DNA from: Isoetes taiwanensis
Taxonomy: Eukaryota > Streptophyta > Lycopodiopsida > Isoetales > Isoetaceae
Direction: 5' to 3'
DNA length: 64,000 nucleotides
Assembly: GCA_021234155.1 (NCBI GenBank)
Contig: JAJEKV010000002.1
Span: forward strand, 1,144,164 to 1,208,163
The translations under genes and the position numbers were made by a program. Below, piece after piece: positions 45,178 through 55,699 of the stretch (within the stretch, counting starts at the first letter, position 1; the number at the start of each line of letters is the position of its first letter). The notes beneath the pieces were generated by a model, which was not told where the DNA came from, searched no databases, and saw only the letters and a list, made by a program, of their open reading frames with translations.

Positions 45178-45403
45178 ATGGTCAACAACCAATGGCTCAC
45201 AACAAAAGCCCTTTTTTTGTGCATGTGGTGCATAATGGTCAATAACCAATGGCTCACAACAAAAGCCCTTTTTTTTTGCGTGTGGTGCATAATGGTCAAC
45301 AACCAATGGCTCACAACAAAAGCTCTCTTTTTGTGCGTGTGGTGCATAATGATCAACAATCAATGGCTCACAACAAAAGCCCTCTTTTGTGTGTGTGGTG
45401 CAT
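45178..45403. repeat. four tandem 57 bp units
   Basis: Units start at 45178, 45234, 45291 and 45348 (AATGGTCAACAACCAATGGC and variants). The 57 bp period keeps the frame: the minus strand encodes a repeated 19-residue motif HYAPHAQKKGFCCEPLVVD, within a 119-codon ORF (45118-45477). Confidence 0.95.
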
Positions 45404-46016
45404 AATGGGCACATGAAGGGGCTTGAAGGGCGCATGTAGTGCGCAGTTCCCTGCCCAAGCAACACATTTCTTATCATAACTTTTGATCCAGAGCTCTGTT
45501 TGAGATGATTTTTATTGCGTTGGAAAGCTCTCTTCGAGATCTTTTTGATAGTGTATGATATGGATATGTTTGGTTAAGTTATCTATGCTAAAACAGCAAT
45601 TTTTCGGCCGGGTTTGGTAGGCTTTGACATCCTACCAGCTGATTAATACAAGATTGCGCTATTGGATATTGTTTTATGGCTCATTCCGAATGAAGGTTGC
45701 AAAAAATTACCATGCATTTTTAGATTTTGAGGCAGTTATTAAGCAAATTCCAAGGTTTCTAGATCCTTGTGCTAACACGCTAAAAGTTTCCCACTTTGGT
45801 TTCTCACCACAAGAATCCATGGAGGCCAAAGGCTTAACAAGTTAAATTCAGGTTGAAAAATGTTTGTGTATGGGTGTTGCAAACTTTATGACTTTCAGAA
45901 TAATGGGATCAATCCGTTCTATCTTTATGGTAACTTTTACTTATGTTCTATTTGTTTCATTGTGATGAAATTCAAAAGTTACAGGTGAGAAAGCCTCAAA
46001 TGAATTCTAGTTTTTA
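45404..46016. other. spacer; no gene recognised
   Basis: ORF 45624-45845 lacks a known domain. Confidence 0.4.
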
Positions 46017-46773
46017 GGTTTGAATTCTAAAATTGTTGTCACACTTTAGCGTCCTTAAGGCCACTGAGGGTTAAAAAAAAAATTTAAACACAAACCATTA
46101 ACATCCAACATATAAAAACTAAATCCCCAATACATAACAACCAACACATAACAACCATTGACATTAACAACCAACACATAACTACCATTGGCATTAATTA
46201 CACAACCATTGGGTCCAACACATTTAAATTAAAATCCCCCTTAAACCCCCTTTGGTTTGGGTGCATATTCACGGGGGTGACGTAGGCGGCGAGAGCCCTC
46301 ATAATTGTATTTTGCTGCGGCACAAAATCAACACCATATAGTATTCCGTTTGAAATCTTATAGTATTTTGCAAATCTTGTTATACAGTATAGCAAATTTT
46401 GTACTTGCATACTCCACAAACGAGGAACTTTACGTACGGTGTAGATTAAGGAATAAGAGGTGAATATGCCTATCCAACAGCTCTTGCTTGTCTGAGTCAC
46501 CCCGTGTGAATATGCACCCAAACCAAAGGGGGTTTAAGGGGGATTTTAATTTAAATGTGTTGGACCCAATGGTTGTGTAATTAATGCCAATGGTAGTTAT
46601 GTGTTGGTTGTTAATGTCAATGGTTGTTATGTGTTGGTTGTTATGTATTGGGGGATTTAGTTTTTATATGTTGGATGTTAATGGTTTGTGTTGCAAATTT
46701 TTTTTTTTTGGCCCCTTCGGGGCCTTAAGGACGCCCCCCCCCCAAGTGTGACAACAATTTTAGAATTCAAACC
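46017..46773. mobile_element. 757 bp foldback element with about 270 bp arms
   Basis: The left arm 46017-46281 pairs with the right arm 46496-46773 over nearly its whole length. Outer ends: GGTTTGAATTCTAAAATTGT and its reverse complement. Inner ends: TTTGGGTGCATATTCACGGG and its reverse complement, closing on GGGGTGAC/GTCACCCC. The loop (46282-46495) has no known gene. No clear target duplication was seen. It could form a long dsRNA hairpin. Confidence 0.9.
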
Positions 46774-46784
46774 AGAAACCGTGA

Positions 46785-47010
46785 AACCGTGAAGTTTTGG
46801 AACCACTGAAATAAAACACCAGGGAAAATATTAATCCAACAAAACTTCTTAATTCGTAGCCAATTCTCAAATTTATCTGTAGCTGAAGCAATCTATCAGA
46901 GTAAGAAATGCAAATAGGCATGATTAAGCAACCAAAGATCAAAAATACATATGAGGATTCGAATAGAAATTATGAGAAGATTTCATGCGATGGAGCATGG
47001 AGCAGAATAT
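46785..47010. repeat. dispersed about 225 bp repeat, copy 1
   Basis: Shares AATAAAACACC, AATCCAACAAAAC, AGCAATCTATC and GCGATGGAGCATGGAG with 48315-48540 in the same order and orientation. Confidence 0.88.
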
Positions 47011-47747
47011 GTAAAGACGCGACAAAGCTAATCTTCGTAGTAAGCTTGTTAATCTAACAAGTAACATCTCAAGAACAAATTATGTGTTGGTATAATAAAC
47101 TCAAAGATTCAGCAAGCATACTCTTCAGATATTCATTTCTATAATAACAGTACCGAAGGAGAATTACAGCTATACTGGACTTGTGCCATAGTAGGGAACA
47201 ATGGAATTGTTCAAGGAAAATCGTATGGCAATCTCATAAATAGCCATGACATGATAATGAGCACAAACAATGCCATAACAAATGAATTTGAGACGCATGT
47301 TGGCAGAAAGACTACCATATACCATATAATAGCGATCTTTTAGGGTTTTAGAGATCTTTTGCAACTCCTTTGGAAACCAAGTTCTTGTTATAGATTAGCT
47401 TTGTCAAATAAAACATCTAATAGACCTTTCTTTTGTTTTTCCAGCCAATCTTCAAGAAGCTCAATTTATGGTCCTGATCCAAAGTTTAATATCCGGTGCA
47501 TGCAAATCACTAAATACTATTTTAAAAGCACTTTCGAAGCAAAGGATCAAAATATGCTTACCTTAGGCATGCATCTTTACGCTAGGTGGCAACAGGACAT
47601 TGCTTTAATACGCTTGCATGGACCAAAACTTCAAATATTAAATATTGGATAATATATGCATGGTCAAGATGATCCGAAGCCCGGCATACATTAGAAACAT
47701 GTGTCCATGTTATAAATCTACACATACATAGTTACAAATTTGACATC

Positions 47748-48098
47748 TTATAGAAAATACCTTAACACTATCTTTAGAAAAGATGTTAACACCGGAGAAA
47801 TATTCTCTACGCAACAAAAATGCTCAAAACCATCGGACACGAGAAGCAAAGCCATGAGAGCGACATGGCTAGAATCCATGGCTTTGGAGAGAGAAACCGA
47901 TGACCGAACAATCGAAGTTTGCATCAAGAACCGTGTCTTGTATAACAAATATTGAGGCCACAGTGACCCTTCTAACTTTTGCCATTGCCAAATGCCCGGT
48001 ACACAAGCCGGAACTGAACCCGCAACTTTACTAATAATAGGACAATAAATGGATGCAAGGTAATACAATAGAAGAAATAGCATAGCACCCAACTTCAT
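47748..48098 (-). CDS. possible small secreted or membrane-anchored protein
   Basis: A 116-codon ORF starts MKLGAMLFLLLYYLASIYC, a charged start then a hydrophobic core that would fit a signal peptide or single anchor. About 95 residues follow with no recognised domain (VPACVPGIWQWQKLEGSLWP; VRSSVSLSKAMDSSHVALMA). The end may instead be an intron. It sits between the two copies of a dispersed repeat. A chance ORF is possible; length and the N-terminal pattern are the only support. Confidence 0.25.
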   Translation of the reverse strand: MKLGAMLFLLLYYLASIYCPIISKVAGSVPACVPGIWQWQKLEGSLWPQYLLYKTRFLMQTSIVRSSVSLSKAMDSSHVALMALLLVSDGFEHFCCVENISPVLTSFLKIVLRYFL

Positions 48099-48314
48099 CT
48101 TAGCTTAAGGGAGAATGATTACATCAAATCTCCAAAATCTACAATTTCCACTTGACCGACCCTAGTAAAAAACTTTTCTTATTGAAGATCAATTGGATTG
48201 TATGAATGAGTTAAACAAAAGTGATGCGACCCGAGGAGAAAAATTTTTTATTCCAGAGAGTGATCATCTAACATTGCAATGATAATTTCTTGCATGTAAA
48301 AGGCCTTAGAACCC

Positions 48315-48540
48315 GTAGTGGGAACCACCGAAATAAAACACCGGGAGAAATATTGATCCAACAAAACCTCTTAATTCATAGTCAATTCTCCAATTTTTCG
48401 TAGCTCAAGCAATCTATCGAGCAAGAAATGCCTGGCCGGGCATGATTAAGCAACCAATGACCCGCAGTGCATTATGAGGATTGAATAGAAATTATGAGAA
48501 CATTCTATGCGATGGAGCATGGAGTAAATTCATACCTCAA
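48315..48540. repeat. dispersed about 225 bp repeat, copy 2
   Basis: See copy 1 at 46785-47010. Differences include GGCCGGGCATGATTAAGCAA in place of AATAGGCATGATTAAGCAAC. Confidence 0.88.
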
Positions 48541-50163
48541 ATAAAGAGCGATTACTAAAATTGCGGCTTTCACCCGCGGTAAAAGATCAAACCCTACCAT
48601 GCACCGTGATCCGGCACCAAATCGAAAATACGGCATCATCCCAATCACGATGATACACCCTTAAGCGAGGTCCGTGCGTAGTCCTTGCATGCCCATTCGA
48701 GTGGTTATGGCCATAAGATATATGTAGTTGCTAAGAAACAAATGGTAAGAAGCAGAAGAAATATAGACTCAAATGAATAAAACATGCAATAAACTCCTTC
48801 GTTCATCCTAAGCCCATCATGAGACTCGGACCAGGAGAATGAATCTTGAAAAAAAGCTGCATGCAATCTCAAGATTCCAAGCCCATTTCAATCCCTTCTG
48901 GCTGCTTATCCCATTTGTTGCATTTCCGTTGTACCTGCTCCCTGCCTCTCCATCCTCATGTGCATTATCGACCCAAATGCCTCATTAGATTACTCTTGGA
49001 TCCCCTTTCGCCGATTTTCTTAGCGATTACCCGACTCATTGTCATCCCTTTTTTCTGTAGATTTGTTCCAACAATGAACCCCAAATGCTCAAGAAACTAT
49101 CCCCTTGGACGCTATTCTCAGAAAAAAATTCTTCCTATCCTTATCCTTCAACTCCCCAACAGGGAAAAAATTAAGCATACAATATATTTTTTTATAAAAA
49201 AAGGTTTGGCTATTTTTAAAATTTTTACAGTATTTTATGATATACATTTGGCTAAAGTTATTATTATTATTACATTTATATGTATTTGGATTTGGCGAAA
49301 CTTTTAAATTATCTACTATAAACTTTTACCTGGCTATTTTTTTTAACTGAAACAAAAAACCAAAAAATGTAAATTCAAATTTTGTAGCTTTAGATTATTG
49401 TACTACAATTACAAATAATAATCAGCAATCATGGAACATACAATAATATTAATAATCTTTTAACAGAAGCTCAGAACATAGCTTATAACATCCATAGTCT
49501 AAACTACATTTAATGCAATAACACCTTCTAGATATTGTGATCAAATTGCACTTATCTCTAACCTTGAAAGAAGATGTTATGCAATCAACTCGGGCATCTA
49601 GAGGGATATTGGCCATCTCTACAATTCTTTTTTGAGGATGCATATGCATAGTTTGAAAAACTACTATCACTGATGATGGTAGGTGGCGGTGTAAAAGTCT
49701 ATAATAAGAATTTATTTTTGTTTGGCTATTAATTATTTAATATATAAATATTGTAATATAAAGAAAGGCTATTCCCTTTTTCTTTAAGGAAGATGGGGAA
49801 CATAGTTTGGCTAATCCTAAAAAAATAATAGAGTACTTGTTTTAACTATAGCTATTTTTTACTTTTTTAAAAGAAACCCTCCTTCATAAAATTCGCCGCA
49901 AAAATTGTTTAGGCCCCCTAAAAAATCGCCATTTGGCTATTAATAGCCACTAATTTTTTCCATGCTCCCCAAACGCAAATCCGATCTCTGCTGCTGATTT
50001 CTTAAGAAGCCAACTCGGTGAAACTGATCTCTATTGAGATTTAGGCGAAACTTCCGGCATATCCTCGCTCAAACACCAAAATGTAGGCCCGGAATTCTGT
50101 TTTTACATGAGCCCAACTCAAATATAAGCCAGCTGCTCATCTTTTGGGTGATTCTGCTTTCGG
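48541..50163. other. spacer; no gene recognised
   Basis: AT-rich, with A- and T-runs at 49.1-49.4 kb. The 153-codon ORF at 48846-49307 is not supported. Confidence 0.4.
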
Positions 50164-50365
50164 AACTCTTTTTTCATCAGATTGGAGCTGCCAGTTACCC
50201 GGTCCAGAACATCCTTGATCCACAACGCAACTGACCGTGCATTTACAGGGAACAAAGGGTTTTTAGCAGTCATCAACATATACTGAGTATATTCCAGCAT
50301 ATACTCAGTATATCCCACAAACCCACATAAACGAGGGTTTGCCCCCCTAGGGGCAACCCAAAAAA
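50164..50365. repeat. dispersed about 200 bp repeat, copy 2
   Basis: Second copy of the 43292-43491 repeat, same orientation, with the same 15 bp palindrome. The minus-strand peptide continues KKEFRKQNHPKDEQLAYI here, whereas copy 1 diverges after KKEF. Confidence 0.93.
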
Positions 50366-50455
50366 TACAATAAGCTGAGGCACAACTGGACAGATTGCAT
50401 GTGTTGCTTGTTGAATCTTTGTATTATACAGTGTTAACTAGGCACCACAAGAAGT

Positions 50456-50600
50456 TTTTTTTTTTTTTGAAGGACGACAATCTATTATCAAGGAATATCA
50501 AGATACATACAAGGGACCTGTGACATGGGACCCAAAACCTAGAGGACGAGATGGTCCACTAAGCAAAACCACCCAAACACAGTAGGGTCCTCGCACGCTA
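50456..50600 (-). mobile_element. 3' end fragment of the plant L1-type LINE
   Basis: A T run followed by GAAGGACGACAATCTATTAT is the reverse complement of the L1 end seen near 15640-15660 (TTTGTCGTCCTTCAAGAAAA). Only the last 100-150 bp seem present. Confidence 0.55.
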
Positions 50601-50777
50601 CGGGTGGCATAAATGACGCCATTTTTAGCCCTAAATAATAGCGCTAATTAAGGGGGTTTAACTGAATTTTTAAATTTTATTTTAGTACTAAATCCCGCCC
50701 ATGGGATCCTAAACCGTCGAACCTTTCCCGCTTTCCTTCTTTCTTGGAGTTTCTTGGATCGGATTCAGAAACATAGC

Positions 50778-51115
50778 TGCTCCCCATCGAGATCCCCGTA
50801 CTCTGCTTGATTAACTGGCCGGATCAAATTGCTGTGCCTGTACTACTCCTACAGCAGTAATTATCGAAATCCGTTATTTGTACCATTCTAAACAATTGCC
50901 AGTCATTAGATTCAACAAAATCCCCAATCGAGATCCCATTTCCCTGCTTGGTTAACTGGCCAGAGTAAATTGCTGTGACTGTGCTACTTCCACAGCAATA
51001 ATTATCGAATTCGGTTATTTTGTACCATTCTAAACAATCGATTGCCAGACAATTGAGATCCCATTACCCTGCTTGGTAAAGAGCTCGGATCAAATTGCTC
51101 ATCTGAACAATTTCT
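50778..51115. repeat. about 145 bp tandem repeat, two and a half copies
   Basis: Shared blocks: ATCGAGATCCC, TAACTGGCC, AAATTGCTGTG, AATTATCGAA and GTACCATTCTAAACAAT. The last copy is partial. Confidence 0.85.
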
Positions 51116-51339
51116 CATACTCAAGAAAAGTTGTTTTAAGCATCTAATCTTTGTTGACAAATCTTTGGGAATGGTAAATAATGTGGAAATGGTTAATGTA
51201 GCAGGTATGGAGGATTGCATTCCAGGTGTGGAGAATTTTTTGGGCTTGGTATCAGCGGAAAATACAGCTTAGTAATGTTTGTGATAGGCTTGTCATTCAT
51301 CACAGCAGCAGTATACAATGTGTGGAAAACTAGGGAGAG

Positions 51340-52215
51340 AGAGAGAGGGGATAGCCGACCATAGGAACAATATCGGACTACCCCCTAAAAAGAAATGTGC
51401 CAAGGCAAAAGAAAAGGGTAATGGCGACAACCGCGCCGGGATAAAAAACCCGCCCTTCGGGTTTTAGGAAAACCCTAATGAGAAATGGTTAGCCAACAAC
51501 CTTGAATGTGTTGCACGGAGAATCGGAGAGAAACGAGTTGATGGCGAGCATAAATAGAAACCTGACCCAGCAAAAGCGAGTTGATGGCGAGCAAAAATAG
51601 AGCACTTTGACCCAAAGAAGCGGCAAAAGCCTCCCGCGTGTATCCATGGAGAACCAAAGGAGAGGGGTGATGGCGAACGAAATAGAAACAAGACCCGGCC
51701 AGAGGCCGAGAAAAGCGGAAATCACGCAAGCAATACCAACAAAACTCCCAAAAAGAACACCCGTAAATGGTGGGAGAAAATAAATAGCACAAAATGTACC
51801 AAGAAGGCCGAAAATGAAAGCGGAGGAAAAAGAACATAACGAGAAAAAGATAGCATCACCCAAATGGGTGAGAGAACCATTATGTAAAATATGCATCACC
51901 ATCGAGGTGGAAATAAACAACATAAAGCATCACCCGGTGGTGGAGAACCATTATGTAAAATATGCCACACCCTCGAGGGTGGAAATAAACGATATCACCC
52001 GGCGGTGGAGAACAACAAAGCGGGAGGCGATGGAGCAGAAATATAAGAATAGCAACACTCACGGTGGAGAACAACAAAAAGGGCATGAACAACAAAAATA
52101 CAAATGAAAAAGGCGCATGCGCCACGCTGAGCAGGGTGGGAAGGGAGGAAGCTACGAAGGATAAGAAGAGCTGCGTGAGAAGGCGCCAGATAACAGGAGC
52201 CAAAATAGAAATGGC
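51340..52215. repeat. repeat-rich purine-biased block
   Basis: GAGTTGATGGCGAGCA is duplicated at about 51536 and 51580; AACCATTATGTAAAATATGC is duplicated near 51877 and 51946 with CGAGG.TGGAAATAAAC. Long minus ORFs (51475-51923) are open but show no family pattern. Possibly a decayed element. Confidence 0.5.
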
Positions 52216-52732
52216 CTAATATAGGCACCGTCCCTTCGGAATGGCGATCCGATGGCTTCCGGATCGATGGGATCGTCTACAAGTTGATGGAGTTGATGCT
52301 AACGAGTTTAGCATTTGGTACTATGTTTCTGGACAATCGGTTAGCAAATTATGCTAACGAGGTTATATTAGTACTATGTTTTAGCAGCGATGCTTGCTAG
52401 TTAGTATGTCTTTGTGTACCCGAGTTATTAGTGATTTCATGCTATGTTTGCGAGCAACATTTGCTAAGTAGCCGGTTACATTAAGAAGGCAAATTTTTGT
52501 GCTACACTTGGGGCTCAAATTGTTATTAGCGGCGGTTGCTAAGAAGATGAAGTTCGGTGCTAAGTTAGAAAAGAGTTGGCTACTTTATTTAGCATGACAT
52601 GCTAAGCATTTGCTATTTTGCGAACGATAGACCCAAAGGTAATTGGTGTTCATGACAATTAGTAATTATTTGGAAAAATAGCGGTTTATTGCTAAGCTCT
52701 TAGAGTTAGTACTATTAGGGATACTTAGTGCT

Positions 52733-53414
52733 ATGATTTGGATTGATTTAGTTTTTTGCTTGAGACACAATGAAGAACTTCGATTGATATATAATTTCAA
52801 AGCTGGTGCGGGGATAGAATGGCAACAAAAGAAAACTCAACCCAAAGTGACCATAGGCGAAGAGGAAGCAAGGAGGATGTTTGACACATCGTGTTGCCTT
52901 CGAGGGCATGACCTTTTCAGATGTAAGAAAAGGCGGATGTGGTGAAGATGAGATAAGCAAAATATTTGGTACGTGTAAAAAAACCGGTGGGTACCAAGCA
53001 AATTTATAAGTCTAGTCGAATGAATCCACTATTTGTGGATCGGTTTATGAACATCTACGAAGAAGTTACCAAAAGAACCGATGTTTGTGTTGGAGAGATT
53101 GGGAAGTTTTTGCACGGGCATTCACTTTGCATGTGAGAGGACAAAAGATTAACTGGCAGTCGTTTTGGTTAAAATGAAGAAAAGTGTTACAGCTAAGGTT
53201 GAGAAAGAAGATGAGTATGAGTCCTGACTTCCTCATACAAACGTTGTTGGTTGTGAGTGGACTATTCTGTCATCAACTCCTTGATTCTTTGAGTTAGATA
53301 AAGCGAAGGATGACTTGAATGTTAGAGTTAAAAGTGCAACCCGGTGAAATGAAGGAAAAAAAGGAAGTTGTGGAAGAAGTGCGATTCTGAGGTGGATCTT
53401 TTGCAAAAAACAAA
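52733..53414 (+). pseudogene. probable upstream exons of the RING/FCP1-like gene, decayed
   Basis: The 70-codon ORF at 52733-52945 reads KTQPKVTIGEEEARRMF and CLRGHDLFRCKKRRMW, then another frame continues SRMNPLFVDRFMNIYEE and RTDVCVGEIGKFLHGHSLC to about 53135. The strings look like real protein, but I do not recognise the domain. They precede the coiled-coil/RING part on the same strand with no promoter-like break, so they may be the N-terminus of that gene, broken by frameshifts. They may also be an independent relic. Confidence 0.3.
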
Positions 53415-54148
53415 TTGAAGCGACAAAAGGCTAGGTGTGAGCACTCCAGTGTCATTACATTCTTGTCGTCAATGCTGGTTTCCAAGGAAAAGGAACTTTT
53501 GGAGGCGACAACAACATACAAGAGTATGGAGGAAATTCACAAAGGGGTAATTGCTAATGACCTTTGCAATTACATAGTGCTCAATAATTTTTCTTTCTGC
53601 TTCATCATTCTTTTTATTTTTAAACATGCAGAAGACGAAGAACATAGACTCCAACCAAGGCTGGAGAAGTTGAAAGAAATAGCTTCATCTCCAAATAAGA
53701 TGTCTGAACTGCAACATCCAAAATTCTCTACCGTAGCATTTGCAAAATTACAAAGTTGTTCTTTCTGTACATATGCCTATGACCCACTTTGTGTCTCAGC
53801 CATTGTTGCACATTGCATGCACAATTTTCATCAATTTAAACGTTATGTATGTTTCTCAAAGAGATCAACTTGTCCCTCTTGTGAGAGCCGGATGCCTCAT
53901 AATTGGTTCAGTCCATTGGACTTCCATGTAGATCTGCCTTTGGAATCTGCTCCCAATTATAGTCTTGATCTTGATCCATTGAATGCACTCAAGATCCATC
54001 ATTAAGCACACACCTTTACTTGGAGGAGCTGATATAATTATGCAATCCGTTGAAGATTGCACTTTATTATCTTCCACAAGCCCAAACTTGAAGAGAGACA
54101 ATGCTGAACAAAGTAATAGTTATAAAAGGCTGAAAAAGTAAGTTATTC
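53415..54148 (+). pseudogene. RING-like zinc-binding module with coiled-coil lead
   Basis: The ORF 53415-54005 (196 aa) starts with a charged helix (SKEKELLEATTTYKSMEEIH, 23-42). Residues 72-100 are Glu/Lys-rich. Then come CSFC (115-118), CMHNFH (C134, H136, H139) and CPSC (153-156). The spacing is RING-H2-like but the ligand normally two residues after H139 is missing. A candidate intron (53547-53631) lies between, but removing it shifts the frame by one. After the stop at 54005 another frame stays open (KHTPLLGGADIIMQSVEDC to RLKK) up to a GTAAGT at about 54139, so the gene continues toward the FCP1-like part. Several frame breaks suggest decay or missed splice sites. Confidence 0.5.
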
Positions 54149-54266
54149 TTGTGAAGTATAACTACTTTGGATTTTTCTTCTATAAGTACTTATTTAGTTT
54201 GATAATTTGAATGATCTGAGGGCTCAAGTTTGGATATTTAAACTCTATAGTTGACATTTCTAACAG

Positions 54267-55189
54267 AATTGAAGACAATGGTGTGCAAGTAATAGATGAA
54301 GAATGTGAAGCAGTGTTGAAGAATATAGATGATTATGTTTCCAATTTGGACAAGCGTCTTTGATATTGTGGAGAAGACAATCACAGAGGAAAAGAAGCGA
54401 TTTGGCATCGGTTGGAGAATCTCCTTCTAAGAATAATTCCAAGCGGGTTTCCTCCGACAAGCGAGCTCCATCCAAATCAATAACTAAGAAACTAAAGGTG
54501 ATTCTAGTGTATTTCTTTTACTTTTGTTATCTTGATATATTTCTCTAATAGTTGTCATTGCCGCGGTGCTAGTGTTGTTGGCAAGAAGCTTTTGGTTATT
54601 GAGCGGAGGATTTCTGTACAAGGTTTTCAAAAAGGCTAAAGCAGTACCTGATGTGGTGGAAGGTGTCCAACTTCTTCCATCAAGAAAAGAGGTTCTTGCT
54701 GTCAGGCCAGGGGCATTGCAGTTCATGCATTTTGTCACCGAACATTTTGATGTTGGTATATGGTCTTCCAATCACTCAGTGATTAGCTGCCTAAGGTCTT
54801 TCATTCCTCAGTCCTTAGTGGATAAGTTTCTTTTCAAATGGATGGTGCATCCTTTGAAAATGAAAGGAGGAACTTCTTTCTACATCAAAAAACTCACAAA
54901 AGTTTATGAGAAATGTCCAGAATTTAGCATGAGGACAACTTTGTTGATTGATCCTTACAGGCACGTGAATTTTAAGAATAATGCAGATTCCTGCATCACA
55001 CCAAGGTCCTTCATGCCTGACATAAATGACGGTGATTACCTGTTGAAGACTATGGTACCTTACTTGGAGAAGCTAATAACAAAAGTGAACGTAATTGCTT
55101 ATGTACAGAGGTCTGTGCATTTTCGAAATCAGTATGATGAGAAAAGCACAAAAGTGTTGGAGGTATTAAAGACCATGGACTTGTCCTAA
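54267..55189 (+). pseudogene. FCP1-like (NIF/HAD) phosphatase domain, catalytic start broken
   Basis: FCP1/SCP phosphatases remove phosphate from Ser/Thr, classically on the RNA polymerase II tail. The 207-codon ORF from 54566 reads GGFLYKVFKKAKAVPDVVEG, RPGALQFMHFVTEHFDVGIW (VGIWSS at 63-68, a family signature), FIPQSLVDKFLFKWM and RTTLLIDPYRHVNFKNNADS, and ends VLKTMDLS. The catalytic D-x-D strand should precede GGFLYKV; instead the preceding codons read GKKLLVIE in another frame, so a small deletion near 54607 has removed the nucleophile region. Upstream exons (about 54267-54360, EDNGVQVIDEECEAVLKNID; 54371-54497, Ser/Lys-rich) link it to the RING-like part. Confidence 0.65.
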
Positions 55190-55680
55190 ACTGTTGTATG
55201 TTTTTTTAATATTAGATCCCTTTTTTTATTGTAATTTGGTGTTTATCAACACCACAAACGTTTAAAGAACTTTATAATTCTCTGGTATGCAGTTTCCGTT
55301 ATAATGGGCTCAAATATCCCGCATGCTTTGGCCACAAAATATTGCCAAAACAGCAACCCCAAAATTAGCACAAACCTAACACAAAGTTAGCAATATCCCA
55401 CATGCATATATCACAAAATTCGTGCGCATATATAAATAGTTTTTTGCTGCTTCATTGAAGAGTGTGGATAGAGATTAGATGATGAAAAGTTATGGATCTC
55501 TGGCTTGTAATCTTCTGTTACAGGCCAGAATGTCATGACCTTTCAAGATGTAATCCTCGTCCACCCTTTTTTTTAGTAATGGGCTCAAATATCCCACATG
55601 CATTCAATGTTCCACATGTTACCAAATCAATAATTGCCAAATCAACAAATGCCAAATGAATGGATTATGTTAAGGCATAT
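55190..55680. other. 3' flank and spacer
   Basis: GGGCTCAAATATCCC.CATGC occurs near 55304 and 55574, a dispersed duplication. No gene seen. Confidence 0.45.
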
Positions 55681-55699
55681 TGTGTACCTATGTATATTG

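Noticed and set aside
45178-45403. CRISPR-like array
   Set aside because: The 57 bp units abut each other; there are no spacers.
48846-49307. 153-codon plus-strand ORF
   Set aside because: No domain, no splice or promoter context, and the end is an Ile/Phe-rich read of AT-rich DNA.
51475-51923. Long overlapping minus-strand ORFs (120 and 144 codons)
   Set aside because: Three frames are open at once over repeated, purine-biased DNA; the hydrophobic Phe/Ser/Leu composition is what the complement of such DNA gives.
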